Of a DNA stretch of 64,000 bases, positions 39,947 through 52,267 are shown piece after piece. Position 1 is the first letter of the stretch. Every line of letters begins with the position of its first letter. A program made the translations under genes and the position numbers. The notes beneath the pieces are model-generated. The model did not search any database. It saw only the letters and a list, made by a program, of their open reading frames with translations, and was not told the DNA's origin. Source of the DNA: Climacium dendroides (lineage: Eukaryota; Streptophyta; Bryopsida; Hypnales; Climaciaceae); contig OX467089.1 in assembly GCA_950106755.1 (NCBI GenBank), positions 27,137,345-27,201,344 on the forward strand, in the 5' to 3' direction.

Positions 39947-42900
39947 TTATTTAAGTTCTATGTTGCAAGGACCTTGTTGGTCTTACAAAACAGCTGCCTA
40001 AGACATTTACGCAGGAGCTGTTGTGACCTGTTAGATTCAGGGCTGGCCAGTAAACAATTTTTTCTTAGGGAGGGTTAGATACTTGCAGTGTAGATAGGTG
40101 TTTGTTAGAAACTAGTCATTGGAAGTGAAGGAGCATTTGCTTCTTGATAATTCCATGATAAACGTGGAAGTTCTTCTATTGTATTGTCTACAAAAGCTAG
40201 GGACTGTAAGCTCGTACTTGTCAGCAGTTTTGGTCAATCATCAGGGAGGACTTTTCTTCCTCTACAATCAAGCCAATGGCAATCAAGCTCACTGCCAGCG
40301 ATATATATTGACATCTCCTGATTCACATAGCTCTAACGCAGTGGAGATGTTACGCACAAAAATGAGATGCAACCCGTCGGGCCTTCTCTTCCCAGGTTTT
40401 TGCCTCTACTGGGTGGCTTGCAGAGTTTTCTTTTCTTTTTCTGGTTTTGGTGCTAATTTCCTCTTGACATTCAGTTCTTCAAGGGCATTACTACGTTACA
40501 TTGTAATTGGGGGAAGTATCACCATGTCTGCCGGTTTAGTCTCCTCAACCCTTCATCGCTTAAGGTCCAAACATGCTTAAAAGCATCCTGCTTTTGCAAG
40601 TGTTAAAAGTCTAAATTTCAGTAAGGTATGAAAATCTCAACTGTACAATCTTGTTGTGTGCATGTTGTAGATGGTGTGGAACAAATTTGGGGTCATTTGA
40701 CCATAGAGATTGAAAGATTGTAATGTTTTAGTGTTGGACAAAGGTGCTGAAATTTTCTTAAAAACACATTTGGAGGTGAAATTTGATTTCAAAACCTACT
40801 TAAATGAAAAAACTTCAGACTACCAAGTGATTCAAACCAGAATGTAAACACTGTGGTGGAAAAAAAATATCATTCAAATGACTCATTGTGTTTGCAAAAT
40901 GGATTTGGAGTGTTAAAAAACAATGAAAAAAATCTATAGCTGAACCTCCTCAAATGTTTCTCAGTCACTCATAACTTCTTAGATCAAAATGATGACTAGT
41001 ATGCAGAACTTTTACAACAAAAATTATTGAAAACGGACCATGTATGAAGAAGTTATGAGCTGCCGAAGTTTACTATAATGCAAAAATGTTTGGATTTTAA
41101 ACTTCGAATTGCTCTCAAACATTCAAATTGGATTGACATGAAATTTTTACTACAATACCAATGACCTCAAGGGAAACAAAACACAACAAATTTCATTGAA
41201 AATAAACATTTGATGAAAAAGATACAACCCCCAAAGTTGTAGCCATGAGAATGTAGTGTGCTGAATTCAAATTGAACCTGTGACTCTTCAAATAGCTTTC
41301 ATAAACTCAATTCGTCTTGGATTGATCTGAAAATTTTACCACATAAACTAGACTAGTATGTGCAACTTTTACAACAAGTTTTATTAAATTTGGACATTAG
41401 ATGCAAAAGTTAGAGCATTTTGAACTGGACTATTACAATGTGTGAGGACACTTTTTGTCTCCTTCGGCGATGAGGGGTTAAGTTTGCATAAATAGAATAT
41501 TTTTGTAGGCAATAAGGTAATAGCACCTAAAAGGAACATTTTTTCTAGTCCCACTATCTCTAAGGTAGAATAACCAAATTTTTGTTTATGAGATTACTAG
41601 TGAAGCAAGTGAACTAAAAACTATAGAGAAATGCAAATACAAGTTGTAAGTTTATGACACTCTAGTAATATTTTACAGGTTTTCAAAGTTGAGAATGTAG
41701 GTATTCTTCATGGATTTGAATGGTGACTTCCATCTTTGGTTCTCTGTTACAAGATAGACCCCATATGATAACAAGGTCCTTTGACTTCCAATCACAAATG
41801 GATGGACTATGGCGGTAGCATCTTGCCAAAGTTTGGATTTGAACTCATTACTACCTCATTAGTGTACCAAGGCTACAAGTGCCTTAGGATAATCTATACA
41901 TAATACCAAATTCACCTTGAATGGACACCCTTGAAACCAACAAAATGTTTCAACTTTCATTAGTTGCTTTTGATTAGTTGTGGTGCTATTAAGTCATGGA
42001 AGGGTTCATTCAAGGTATCTTTTAGGTGTTAGAAAATCGAAAGTGTTGTAATTAGGAAAAAACACTTGCTTCACCATTACTCTAAAGTTGCAAATAGTAT
42101 CAAAAACACAAGACAACAAAACTTAATCCTAAAATTTTGTGGAGGCTTTAAAAAGTTCAATGAATGACCTTCATTGAAATTGTAGAACTGAGGAATGCAC
42201 ATATTAGGCCTTAAACAAGTATTGATTGATTAATGAAGATTTAATGATTTTAGTTAAGTAAGCTCATTTATACTATGAAATAAAGCTTCTTAATTTTGTT
42301 TGTGTTTGTATCCAAATGGAAAAGAAATCATTGATTGATGAGGTTCTTTTGGGCAAATTTGGATAGCTACCTCATTCAAAGTGCCATTTTTGCACCTCAC
42401 ACTTGCTAGGAAGATTTTGTTGATCTTTCTTAGGTTGCCCAAGTTAGGATGTCTTGTAGCTTTGTAGAATGATGGAATTAATTCTAGTTATAGAAGCTTC
42501 CCTCCATGAAGTTATAAAGCCAAAAGAGATATTATAGATAATGGTACATAGGGTTGTTGATATGCTAGGGTATATAGTTGTGAATTACAACCAAAATTAC
42601 AAAATCTTCCATATGGATAATTTCAAAACATACTTTCACTTACACCTAAATTATGACTTGAGTACCAAAAAATGAATAGCAAGTATACTTTGGCCAATTT
42701 GAAAACATTCTCTATTCATTTTGTAGGAATACATTTTTTTCCAAAAATAAAATCTCAAAGCATAATGCTCAATACAGAAGACATGTTACACAACTTGTAT
42801 TGTGGCTAATGCATTTCTTCTTCCTATAGCTTTTATTACCTTGTGCTTAGGATGAGACTAGGGATGTAAAAAAAAATATGAATTTTTTTTGAGAGATTTT

Positions 42901-43770
42901 CAAGAGACAACATCATAAGAATGTTAAGTTATATATTGCTTTGTCATGATAATAATAATAATAAAATGACAAATATGCCTACCTTCTACTTGTCTTTCTT
43001 CCAATGATTGGTTGTACAACACATCATCTCATCTCTTTAGTTCTTTTAGGGCATTAAAATAGGGACACCCAAAACTACCACTTCTTTTAGTGTGGACCAT
43101 TTCTAAATCTAGAGTAGTAAAATTCTTATATTCTTTTAGCGGCAAGTTATAGTATATTTTAATGCGCCATAGAATGTATCATTTAGATTTTAGATGCAAA
43201 ACTTGTAAAGAATCAAAGTTATTTTGGTAGATCTCTTATAGGAGATGTATATATTGTGAGCATCTCATCAAGTGGTGCTTTTAGGCACCTAGCACGCTTG
43301 GATGACTACCTTATGATATTACAATTGAAGCCGATAACACCACTTCTACTAGTCTATATGATGAAAACATAATACTTTTGGCATTTATTTAACCCCCAAA
43401 GTACTCAAGTAGGTGGATGATGAATATTTTGAAAAATACACTTCATCCTATTAAGGTTCATTGAGGAAGGTTTCAAAAAAAATTGTTTCACAACGGAAAG
43501 ATGAAGGAATGCTTGACATCAAGTAGTAAAACACCACTAGTTGTTTTGGAGGTGATTCAATTATTTATCAATGTATTAAACTTGTCTAACTATATTTATT
43601 AAAGGCACTTGAACATGGAACTCTATTAGAAAAAATATGAGCCTTTGGTTGGGTTGCTCCACAACCCTTGAAGGACCCCGCAGTAAGCATCTTATTTTGG
43701 TTACTGAATTTTTTTCCCCTATTGCTACTCACCTTGAATCACGATGTCAGATGGCTATCAATGGTTCAAA

Positions 43771-43888
43771 AGCCAAGAACAAAGTGTTCTAAAATCAAGG
43801 TTTAGGGTTTTAAAATAAGGATTAAGATGCATTAGCCAAGAACAAAATGTTCTAAAATCAGGGTTTAAAAATCAAGGTTAAGATGCAC
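43771..43888. repeat. 63-bp tandem duplication
   Basis: Two adjacent units begin AGCCAAGAACAAA(G/A)TGTTC and end AAGATGCA(T/C). The second is slightly shortened. Non-coding. Confidence 0.75.
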
Positions 43889-43921
43889 TCACTCAATTTT
43901 GTATGTTGGTAGAAGAAATGA

Positions 43922-44083
43922 AGCACTCTTTATACAAGTGGGGTAGTGGTAGGTGCAACTATTCATGTGAGATATGTAAATTAGGAGGAATAAGTATGAG
44001 TGGTTGAATTCTTATTTCTTCTAATTTACATATCCCATATGGATAGTTGCACCCATCACTACCCCACTTGTATAAAGAGCGGC
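43922..44083. mobile_element. 162-bp foldback MITE
   Basis: Arms of about 71 bp pair: CTCTTTATACAAGTGGGGTA and GGTGCAACTAT then GATATGTAAATTAG on the left, with their reverse complements on the right, separated by about 18 bp. No target duplication was identified. Confidence 0.75.
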
Positions 44084-44105
44084 TCATCTCCTATTTAAAC
44101 ATTCA

Positions 44106-44176
44106 AAATTAAGTAAGTGGCTTTTGAAGCAAATTGACTTTGACTTTGACAACTAGTTTCAAAAGCCACTTAATTT
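44106..44176. repeat. Short inverted repeat
   Basis: AAATTAAGTAAGTGGCTTTT then GAA pairs with TTCAAAAGCCACTTAATTT around a 30-base loop, with a four-base insertion in one arm. Confidence 0.65.
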
Positions 44177-45163
44177 GACAAGATAACCTTCTAATTAACT
44201 TGTATTCTTTTGCTCCAATGTATTTTAAATATTGTTCAGAATTTGTCAAAATGAAAATCCCAATTGCATTTGTTGAAATTCACACTTTGACTGCACACAC
44301 GAGATGTATTCTATAGGCTTTTTAGACCTCGAAGAATAGACTAGATTGTCATTCTATGGCAACCCAGCTAAGGGCTCATGTTTTCTCTAATGCCAACATC
44401 AAAATAGATACAATAATGTCTCTATAATTGACATTGCCTTGAAAGATGTATGGGCTCCTTGAACAACTCTTCATTACTTAGATCAAACATTGTCTAGCAA
44501 TTAGATGTATACAACTATATAGAGTGTCAATAGAGGAGATTGAGACTAATGAAAATAACACAAAGATATGTGAATTGTTTTCCAAATTTGAGTGAAAAAC
44601 ATCAAGTATAAGAAATACAAACTATTTGAATACAACACTAATGCAAAAAATTCATGACATATGCATACAAGTAATAATCTTGTGGTAGCAATTTCAACCT
44701 TGAGATTATCAAGCCCTCATAATAGGCACTACAACTACTTCAAGTTGGGACCTGTGGCAACAAATAGATTTTGTTTGTTTTGCTTTGCACACTCTAATTT
44801 AACCTTTCCAACAAAACTCCATTTGTACTAATCATGGGTTGCACAATAAAAATGACTTCTACAATAACTTGACCCTAATGTTATAATATGACCTTACTTA
44901 CAAAACAAATTGCATCTTAAAAAACCTTGTGTTGTACAAGTGATCTATTACAAATGTGATTTCATCATATATATACCAATCATTCATTTGTTTCTAATAG
45001 CATTGGTTGATGTCTTTTCTTCCATTCACTTCAATCTTCTTGTCACATTGTTCAACTTCAACCTTCTCTTCTTCTAACTATTCATCTCCATTTGTTGACG
45101 ATCTTCCACATTTCTTCCAATTTGTTTTTCTTATTTCCATTCTCCAACCATCCTTGCTAGTTG

Positions 45164-45535
45164 CTAATATAGAAATCTAGACACTTCCATTTTTTTGGTC
45201 TTGAAGTTGAGCAAAGCAAACCTTCTTGGTATCCAGGGTTTCAGAAATCCATCTTCATACTTGTGACCCACATCAACCTTGAAGAAATCATGTTTAAAAA
45301 CGTTGATGAACACATACTCATTAAAAAATGAGGCCTCAACGTATCTTTCCAATAAAACATTGTGTCTATTTAATGGTGGATCTAGACAATTTATTTCAAA
45401 TAATTCATCAAACAAGTCTAGGGGAATAGAGCACACTTCATCCTGTTGTTTGTTGGTACCTTCAAAGAGTTGATGGACATATAATGCAGTAATTCGAGTG
45501 TTTTTTTTATCATGTATAGATGATATAGTATACAA
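45164..45535 (-). other. Unrecognised 123-codon ORF
   Basis: The ORF begins MYTISSIHDKKNTRITALYV and includes the aromatic-rich stretch EASFFNEYVFINVFKHDFF. It is the longest open frame in this AT-rich block, and its codon content looks protein-like (LERYVEASFF, WIPRRFALLNF). Another short frame lies on the same strand just upstream (45640-45957). I do not recognise a family. A decayed transposon or gene fragment is the most likely explanation; chance is possible. Confidence 0.3.
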
Positions 45536-45639
45536 GTGTCTATTCCAACAACCTAAGTCAATAGCTAAAGAATCCTTGCAGAGACATTGGAAATTGCTCT
45601 ATACACATGTTGCCAAATCATAAGACATGATGCATAGAA

Positions 45640-45957
45640 TCATATGCATAGATATATATAGAGATTGCCATTGTGACACACATTGCCATGTGGGTGAGAT
45701 GAACAAAGTTCTAATCCAATACACGGGTTGGACTTTTTGATCCCAAGTTTTAGTAATAGAATTGTAAACAAAAGTTTGTAGTATTCATGGTTTTGTTGAT
45801 TCCATTTTTGCAGTAACCAATCAAAAGGTATTGTCAAGTTGGTTCTTGTTGAGAGGATTTGCATTGGCCTCCAAGAATTTCTCTCCAAAAGCCATTGCAT
45901 TGAAATCCTTGCACATAAAGTGCAACTAGAAAAATTCTTGAAATGGCAACTTGGCAA
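45640..45957 (-). other. Unrecognised short ORF, possible fragment of the same unit
   Basis: One frame contains LCARISMQWLLERNSWRPMQ followed by DWLLQKWNQQNHEYYKLL, which looks like genuine helical protein sequence, but it ends in low-complexity residues. Together with 45164-45535 it could derive from one degenerate coding region on the minus strand. Confidence 0.2.
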
Positions 45958-46173
45958 AACCCCTCTCTAAACCAATATGATATTGTAGATTGCCCCATAA
46001 CTTAGGATCCATCTTTACCATGGGTCCAAGGGTCATCTCTGGGAGGGAGAGATGCAAGTATGCATGGCTTTGCCATTTCACTTCTATTATAGAGAGGTTT
46101 CAAATCATACAATGCCATGAAATGTCCAAGCACTTAATTCTTTGTTGTGATGAGGAAGTCTTCAAAGAATAGA

Positions 46174-47072
46174 GTCTTGAAATCATTATGTACAAGATGT
46201 GTCAAATGCAAAAAAAAAGATTTGAATTGTTGTTGGTAAAAGAAGACACCTATATAATGTAAAGAGTTGGTCAATTAACTAATCACTTCATCAATCTAGA
46301 CAAAAACAGTACACTCCTCCAGAACAATGCAAGCACATAACATCGATCAACACCTTCCTTTACAACATTGTTATAGAACTTAAGCCTAAAGAATTAAGGA
46401 GTTTTTTGGAGATGATTATAAATTTCCTTGTGCCTAAAACTAATAAGGGAAGAAAGAATGACAAACTAAAAGATTGAAAGAAGAGCATCATGTTTTTATC
46501 AACTATATATTGAGCTTGTACTCATCATTTTACTCAATTGCTATGTATGACATGAAAAAATTTGGTATTCTAAAATTGTAGAGCAATCCTTTAGGGTTCA
46601 AAATTTCTAAACACATACTCAACAACAACAATCACAAGGAGAGCCTCACAAAAACACCAAAAATAATGCAGACAAAAATCACTAAAAGCAATCACTAAAA
46701 GCAATCACTAAAATCACATAGTTTGCTTCAATTTAAATTACAACAAGAAGCAACTGATCATTTGAAACCAAATTCAAAAGCAATGTCATAACAAGAACGC
46801 GCTTCTAGGAACATTCATTACGCCTTTTTGAAACAAAAACGTAAAGTTGGTCCCGTCACTTTGATACCATTTGCAAAAACAGAGACTGAGAAGTGCACCA
46901 TCCACAGAAAACAGCGTATCTATGACGAGCAGGACCGCATGTTCTTTGCAACAATCTTCCTGTCAGCGCGCAGATTCATGTGGTCGGTGCTCATGTAGAT
47001 TCATGTCGGTTGTGGAATGTGAACTTGTCAAATGTGTGAGCTTGGAGGGTTAGGGTTCTGAAGGTTGAGGCG
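46174..47072. other. Intergenic region and 5' flank of the HCF153-like gene
   Basis: It is AT-rich to about 46790, then balanced towards the start codon at 47073. A GGTTAGGGTTC telo-box-like motif lies at about 47048, in the likely 5' leader. Such motifs are common upstream of plant genes for translation and plastid functions. Confidence 0.4.
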
Positions 47073-48043
47073 ATGGCGATCACCAGCGCACTTCGAGCGG
47101 CAGGGAAGCAGATGACGGCCACTGGACGACCCGTGCGCTTGATCCGCCCTGTGCGCAAGAAGTCGCGGGCCGAGAGGGATCCCGCGTTGCCGGTGCGAGC
47201 GCCTCAAGGGCAAGAGATTTGGGACACTCCGAACATCAAAATGGCCGTGGGTATGGCGTTGGCTGTTGTGCTAGCGAAGCTGACCATGATGGTACGCAAT
47301 CCTTATGGTTTCCGATTAGGGTTTCTCCTTCATGTGGCATGTCTGTGTTCTGAGTTCTGGTTTGCTGCTTCTTCTTCAGTACGACGAGTCGCTAGAACCG
47401 GCGAGAATTGAGCGGCAAGCGAAGGAGTTCGCTGAGGTGCAGGCCAGCTTGAAGCCCTTGACTGAAGATCAATGGGATGAGATTCAGGAGCTTCGGCCAC
47501 GGACGCCGTTTGAGTCCAAAATTGGACGCTCTCATGCGCGCATTCGGACTGGCGAAGCATTAAGCCTTGTACGTTTGTTCGATTCTCGTCTCCTGAAATC
47601 TCTTCCGTTTTGGAAGTCATAGACTAGAAGTTTATGTGTTCAGGCTCAACCACCAAGGATTCAGGGTTTCAAAATGGCCAATTCGATTTGATCTTATTGT
47701 GTAAAACATGATGCAGACGGGACCTTATTTTATATTACCAGAATAAGTGAAGCACGTTTCATGTGTTGGTCAGAAATGAACTCAAAATAGTCCTTGTATG
47801 ACCTATTCAAGACTGCCAAAAAAAACACGTGAGCTCCAACAAGGGCCTCTTTGTGGTTTAGGGTTAAGATCTGAGATGCTAAAATTCGGAAGCGGATGGC
47901 TTTAGAGTTTCTGATGAGGTTTATTGGACGATGTTTGCATGTGCTGCGCAAACCAGGAGGATATCAAGGACTGGGCTACTGATGTTCTCGTTGAGGCCAT
48001 GATGCGGAAGGAGGAAACCGTGCAACGATCTCTGCAAAGCTAA
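47073..48043 (+). CDS. Small plastid-targeted membrane protein, HCF153-like (tentative)
   Basis: Three exons, 47073-47291, 47380-47568 and 47957-48043, give 164 aa. The Arg/Ala-rich N-terminus (MAITSALRAAGKQM..., then VRLIRPVRKKSRAERD) looks like an organellar transit peptide. One hydrophobic segment (KMAVGMALAVVLAKLTMM) follows at about residues 56-73. The conserved-looking soluble tail contains LTEDQWDEIQELRPRTPFES, ARIRTGEALSL and EDIKDWATDVLVEAM. From memory this pattern resembles HCF153, a small plant thylakoid protein needed for cytochrome b6f complex accumulation, but I am not certain enough to assign the symbol. Splice sites are GT-AG and frames are continuous. It lies convergent to the plastid L35 gene. 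Confidence 0.8.
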
Positions 48044-48636
48044 TCTTGAGCTTCATTTCAATTTCCTGCTGGGAAGCTCACAACGCAGATATCCGGTGAC
48101 AAAGTTGGAATCATTGATTCGCTTGTGGAGTGTGGATTTGGTCGGCTTTGATGGAAATTGCGAAATCACGAAGCCCAGACTGGGTCTTGCTCTGTTAGTT
48201 TAGGTGGGGATCTCGCAAGGTTTCTTTGTATCCATTGTGTTTCATATTCAGGGCCTGATGGGTTGGTGGTCTCCGCTTCTAACAGAGTGTTGATGGAAAA
48301 TACTTTACTGGTGTTCCCCACCCATTTTAGTACCATCATTATTCTCTAGGCTCCTGACCTTGTAGAACAAACATGAGGCGACGAGAACCGGGCGGTTAGT
48401 CTATACCGTCCGGTTTCATTGTGCACAGGTAACGGATATGAGCTTCACCCCGTAACCCTAAATCTGTAGGAGCATTGAGTCGTAGCTGAGGTTATGGAAT
48501 TTCTGTAACTATGAATTTTTGTATTATAATTGCCATAATCCAGAGTTCCATTCTATACCACGTTGCCTTCCAGAAGACCCGTTAATGGGATGTTAACTTC
48601 TACTACTACACTTTTTCAATTGGAGCGGCAAGAATG

Positions 48637-48708
48637 CGGAGTAGAAATCTTGGGATCCAAATCAGTAAGAAATTTCTTAGTGATTTGGATCCCAAGATTT
48701 TTACTTCG
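48637..48708. repeat. Loopless 36-bp-arm hairpin
   Basis: CGGAGTAGAAATCTTGGGAT then CCAAATCAGTAAGAAA pairs with its near-perfect reverse complement, with only four or five mismatches and no spacer. It lies between the convergent HCF153-like and L35 genes, possibly in a 3' UTR. It could be a MITE relic, a small-RNA precursor-like hairpin, or a shared terminator/3' element. Confidence 0.7.
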
Positions 48709-49133
48709 TATTTCCACATATACACTATTACACAACCCCTTCAGATTTTCGGTTTAAGCATGATGACGCATTGCACTATGTGACAAAGCTCTGAATCTAG
48801 ACAAGTGCGACTTTTTGACACATGGATGGTCAGGAACCAAAACTGCGAAGCATTTTTCTTATTGCTTACAAAACTCTCACATCCTATTGCTCAATTCTTT
48901 CATGGGGACTAAAAGATAAGGACAAAAATAGAGGCTTGAAATCCTCATCCTGCGCTAGAGTTGTCGATATTATGAACCTCAATATTATGAACCAATGACA
49001 TCAAGAAAAAAAAATCTAATAAAAGAGAAGCAATGCACCCTCCACAAATGAAAGCACAAAAGAATTGGGTTGAAAGAAAAAAATTGATTGCCATAATGCC
49101 ATTTCGTAAATAGACTTCCTAATCAACATACTT

Positions 49134-50017
49134 CTATTTCTTGGTCCTCAAGTATGGCAACGCACCAATGACGTTTTGCCAATCACAATGCTTCACATCA
49201 GCCTGCAAAGGTAGTCCACAAAACAAAGCCATCCATTCAGAGATAGCAACCACAAATGTACTCCCTACATGCATTTTCAAAACCCTAATTAGAAGAATCC
49301 TTTGGTTCATGCAACAAAATTCATTTGGCTCACAAGCACAAGACAAAGAAATAGAAATTAGAACAATAATAGTGTAAAAGACCCACTATATACACCCCAA
49401 CATTCTAAAGGTGACAACATCATATTAGTTATAAAGAAGACCCTAGTGTATTTATAAAAAAAAACTCATCACTACTTGAACAAGGGGTTACTATAATACC
49501 AATGGTACAAACCATCCCAAAATTCACAATACCATGGCATACCTTGCCAGACAGCCGATTCTTCCGCTTGGTGGTCTTCTTCTGCAGAAGATGTGCCCTT
49601 CCAGCAGACCTCCTCGTGATCTTACCACTCCCAGTCACACTAAACCTCTTGGCGGAAGCCTGCCAATTCATCAATCAACTACTCAAATCCCAAGAACAAC
49701 CACTCACGAAGGTTCACCAATGAAACCCACCAACCCACCAATTACATTCGAACTTCCGAATAACAACACGACACCCTAGCCAAGAATGGCTCGAATCTCA
49801 AATACCACGCAGTCCCCACCTTGTGAGACTTGAGCTTGTACCCCGCGGCAGCGACGGGCTGCGCCACGAGCCTCCGACATGGCAGCTTGAGCGCAGGGGC
49901 GGAGACAGAGACAGCCTTGAGGGACAAGCCCTTGAAGGAAGAGAGCAGCGAGACCGCAGCATTGCTGCTGCTGGGCCTGGTTGTTGCCGCAGGAGTGAGG
50001 ATTGCGTGAAGCATCAT
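49134..50017 (-). CDS. RPL35: 50S ribosomal protein L35, chloroplastic
   Basis: Three exons on the minus strand, 50017-49820, 49659-49543 and 49202-49134, give 127 aa. The first exon encodes a Ser/Ala/Thr-rich transit peptide ([18 protein letters not shown]...) followed by YKLKSHK. The second holds the bL35 core: [20 protein letters not shown], then [17 protein letters not shown]. The third ends [13 protein letters not shown], matching the plastid-type C-terminus. Bacterial L35 alone is about 65 aa, and the extra N-terminus fits a nucleus-encoded plastid protein. It is part of the plastid large ribosomal subunit. The first of two adjacent ATG codons was taken as the start. Splice sites are GT-AG. 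Confidence 0.95.
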
Positions 50018-52034
50018 GGCTATGGCGTAATAAATGCTGCGGCAAACAACCAAAGAGGAAATGAAATGTGGAGTGTGAGGAGAATCGCCAAGGAACTCAA
50101 ACACATCGTCGTTGTTGATTCTTGTTACTGTGAAGCGTGATGGCTGTCGTGGCAAGCATTCCGAGTGTGAAAAAGTTTATCCTGTTTCCAGTTTGAGAAG
50201 ATAACGTCGCGAACCCACCACGCCCTTTTGTTCATAACGTAACGCTCTCCACTTCGTGTAGATTGTCGTGTTCAGTAGATTCTAAGTGTGTACCTGTCAG
50301 CAACATTTACTCTTATTCTAATTTATTCATTGATGACCAAGGTAACTAAGTGCTGCTGAATAAACAATTCAACATTGTTCTTACAAGTAAATTGCCTATT
50401 TTTTTGGTGGATCTTGTTTAAATAGAAAGAGTAGCCTAGAGCCCCTTCTCATGTATTTCTTGGACATTATATGAGTAAAATTTAAATTTTGAAAGTGATA
50501 GAAAGAAGTGTATTTCAAAATAATCCTACCTCTCATGAATAGAGGTAGTATACTTCAACAAGAATGTGTATGCTCCAATTTTATAAAGAGGTTAAAATGA
50601 GGTGCGGTCACCTTACAATAGACAAAAAGATCTTTGTATAATTGAATTCACTTATTCCTTATCTTTAGAGGAATGAGGTCCAAAACTTCATAGATTCCTA
50701 GATGGACAACATTCTTCAACAAGCCTCCTATTTAACCTTAAAGAAATCTAGGCATGATGTTTAATCCCTAAAGGACCAAATAGTGGCTTTTATAAACATA
50801 GTGATTTTGGGCAGCTCTCTACAAATGGAGTTTTTATTTTTTTTCTTTCAAATTTTCACAAAACATGTGTCTGAGGAGTAGCTTTAAGGCCCATCAATTT
50901 TCATAATTTTTGACTACATGCTCTAAAAGTTATTGTATGATATGTCATTTTTATGTTCAAGCAAGCAATCCAAGCAGCAAAAAAAACTTCTTTAAAAATC
51001 ACTTTTTTAAGAATTTCTTTTTTGAAATTGGTTCTCTAGATTTATATATACTTGAAAATCTTTAAATCATTCCATTATGATTAATGAGATGAAAGTTATG
51101 AGGAGTTTTAGTTTGTGGTAGTTGTGGGTAGTTATAGATTTTCTACTCTCAAATAAATTTTGAAGTCCTTTATTTTACTCAATTTTAAAATATTTTTGAA
51201 AGAAAAAAAAAACATTAGGTGTAGATTTTTTATTACAACATTACAACCATTGGGATTGACATTTTTCAATTCCATAAATAAATTCTTATGAATTTAGTGT
51301 TTTGAATCATTCTCTATTTCTTTCTACTTACTATTTTTTTCCTATATGTTGTACAACTCCAAATAATCTGAAATTTTTCAAGCATGTAGCCAACTTGCCT
51401 TGAAGAATGAATCCAAAGAGTAACCACCATTTTGGACATTTTTTATTAAAAATGTGACCTTGTAAAGTGCAGCTACTTGGGGTTTTGCAGGGACAAAAGA
51501 AAGGTTTTTGTCACTTCAAACGCTAATATCTTGCAATCTACGTGGCAGAAATTTCTGAAATTTTTAACATTTTTTCACAAACCACTGTACTACAAGATCC
51601 TATGGTTATATGTATCCAAAAATAATTTTTTTCTAAAATTTGGTACTTGTACTAGAAATGGCAGTTTTAAAGCATTTTTGGTGAAAACATAGTCAAAAAC
51701 CTTTAGGGGTTAAAAAATGCACCTTCAAAAGGGTAGTCACCACACTTCTTTAACTTACAATACAGATGACTCTTTCTTTGAGCATATATTCTTAGGTGCT
51801 TCAACAATGTTATAAGACCCATGTTTCACTGTTTTTAAATGCTATGTGACTAGTGCATTTTTGTTTTCCTTATTTTTTTGAAAGTGACTCATCAAACACT
51901 TTTGTACCCTCCATAATGTTACAAGGTTAAACCTTCCTTGAAGAATCCATTTATGTGTTCAAGAATCTTTTTGAAGCATTTTCTTGCATCTTTTTTAAAT
52001 CATTTAACTATGCCACAATTTTTTTTGCTCTATA
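50018..52034. other. L35 5' flank and AT-rich intergenic region
   Basis: The first 250 bases or so are balanced and are probably promoter and 5' UTR of L35. Beyond that the sequence is AT-rich and mostly occupied by the 953-bp dispersed repeat. No gene is seen. Confidence 0.5.
50761..51713. repeat. Dispersed TIR repeat, best-preserved copy
   Basis: The left end TTAATCCCTAAAGGACCAAA and the right end, read in reverse, TTAACCCCTAAAGGTTTTTG form the terminal inverted repeats of this 953-bp unit. It is an inverted counterpart of 26091-27008 along its whole length. It is non-coding and has no convincing target duplication. Confidence 0.78.
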
Positions 52035-52267
52035 CACTAGAAGAAAAATGTGCTGGAAAAAATAGGTTCCAAACGCGAAAAACGCATTTCTGTAAATGAT
52101 TTTGGCGAACAGGGAAGTATCATATGGATTCTGTTGAGAAATGCGTTCCGAATGAGCCCGAATTCCAGCGTTGTGTCCCTATTTTTGCGTTCATGTGAAT
52201 GTTTATATTGTTCAGAGAAACGAAGTTTGTCCACGCTGTCATTATCTACGTGTAATTTCTTTTAGTG
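52035..52267. mobile_element. CACTA-like MITE, probable
   Basis: It starts CACTAGAAGAAAAATGTG and ends AATTTCTTTTAGTG; about 11 of the outer 14 bases match as inverted repeats. The subterminal motif AACGCATTTCT occurs near both ends in opposite orientation. Flanks (ATA and TTT) do not form a 3-bp duplication. Its left end is nearly identical to that of the element at 62120. Confidence 0.55.

Larger units (their letters stand above)
39947..45163. other. AP-1 gamma 3' UTR and AT-rich intergenic region
   Basis: About 650 bases after the stop are of mixed composition and probably 3' UTR or downstream flank. From about 40620 the DNA is AT-rich without recognisable genes. It contains the 63-bp tandem duplication at 43771 and two foldbacks at 43922 and 44106. 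Nothing else is identifiable. Confidence 0.5.

Noticed and set aside
40119..40580. 153-codon plus-strand ORF downstream of AP-1 gamma
   Set aside because: It lies just after the AP-1 gamma stop in probable 3' UTR, has no recognisable domain, and its predicted protein looks like translated non-coding sequence.
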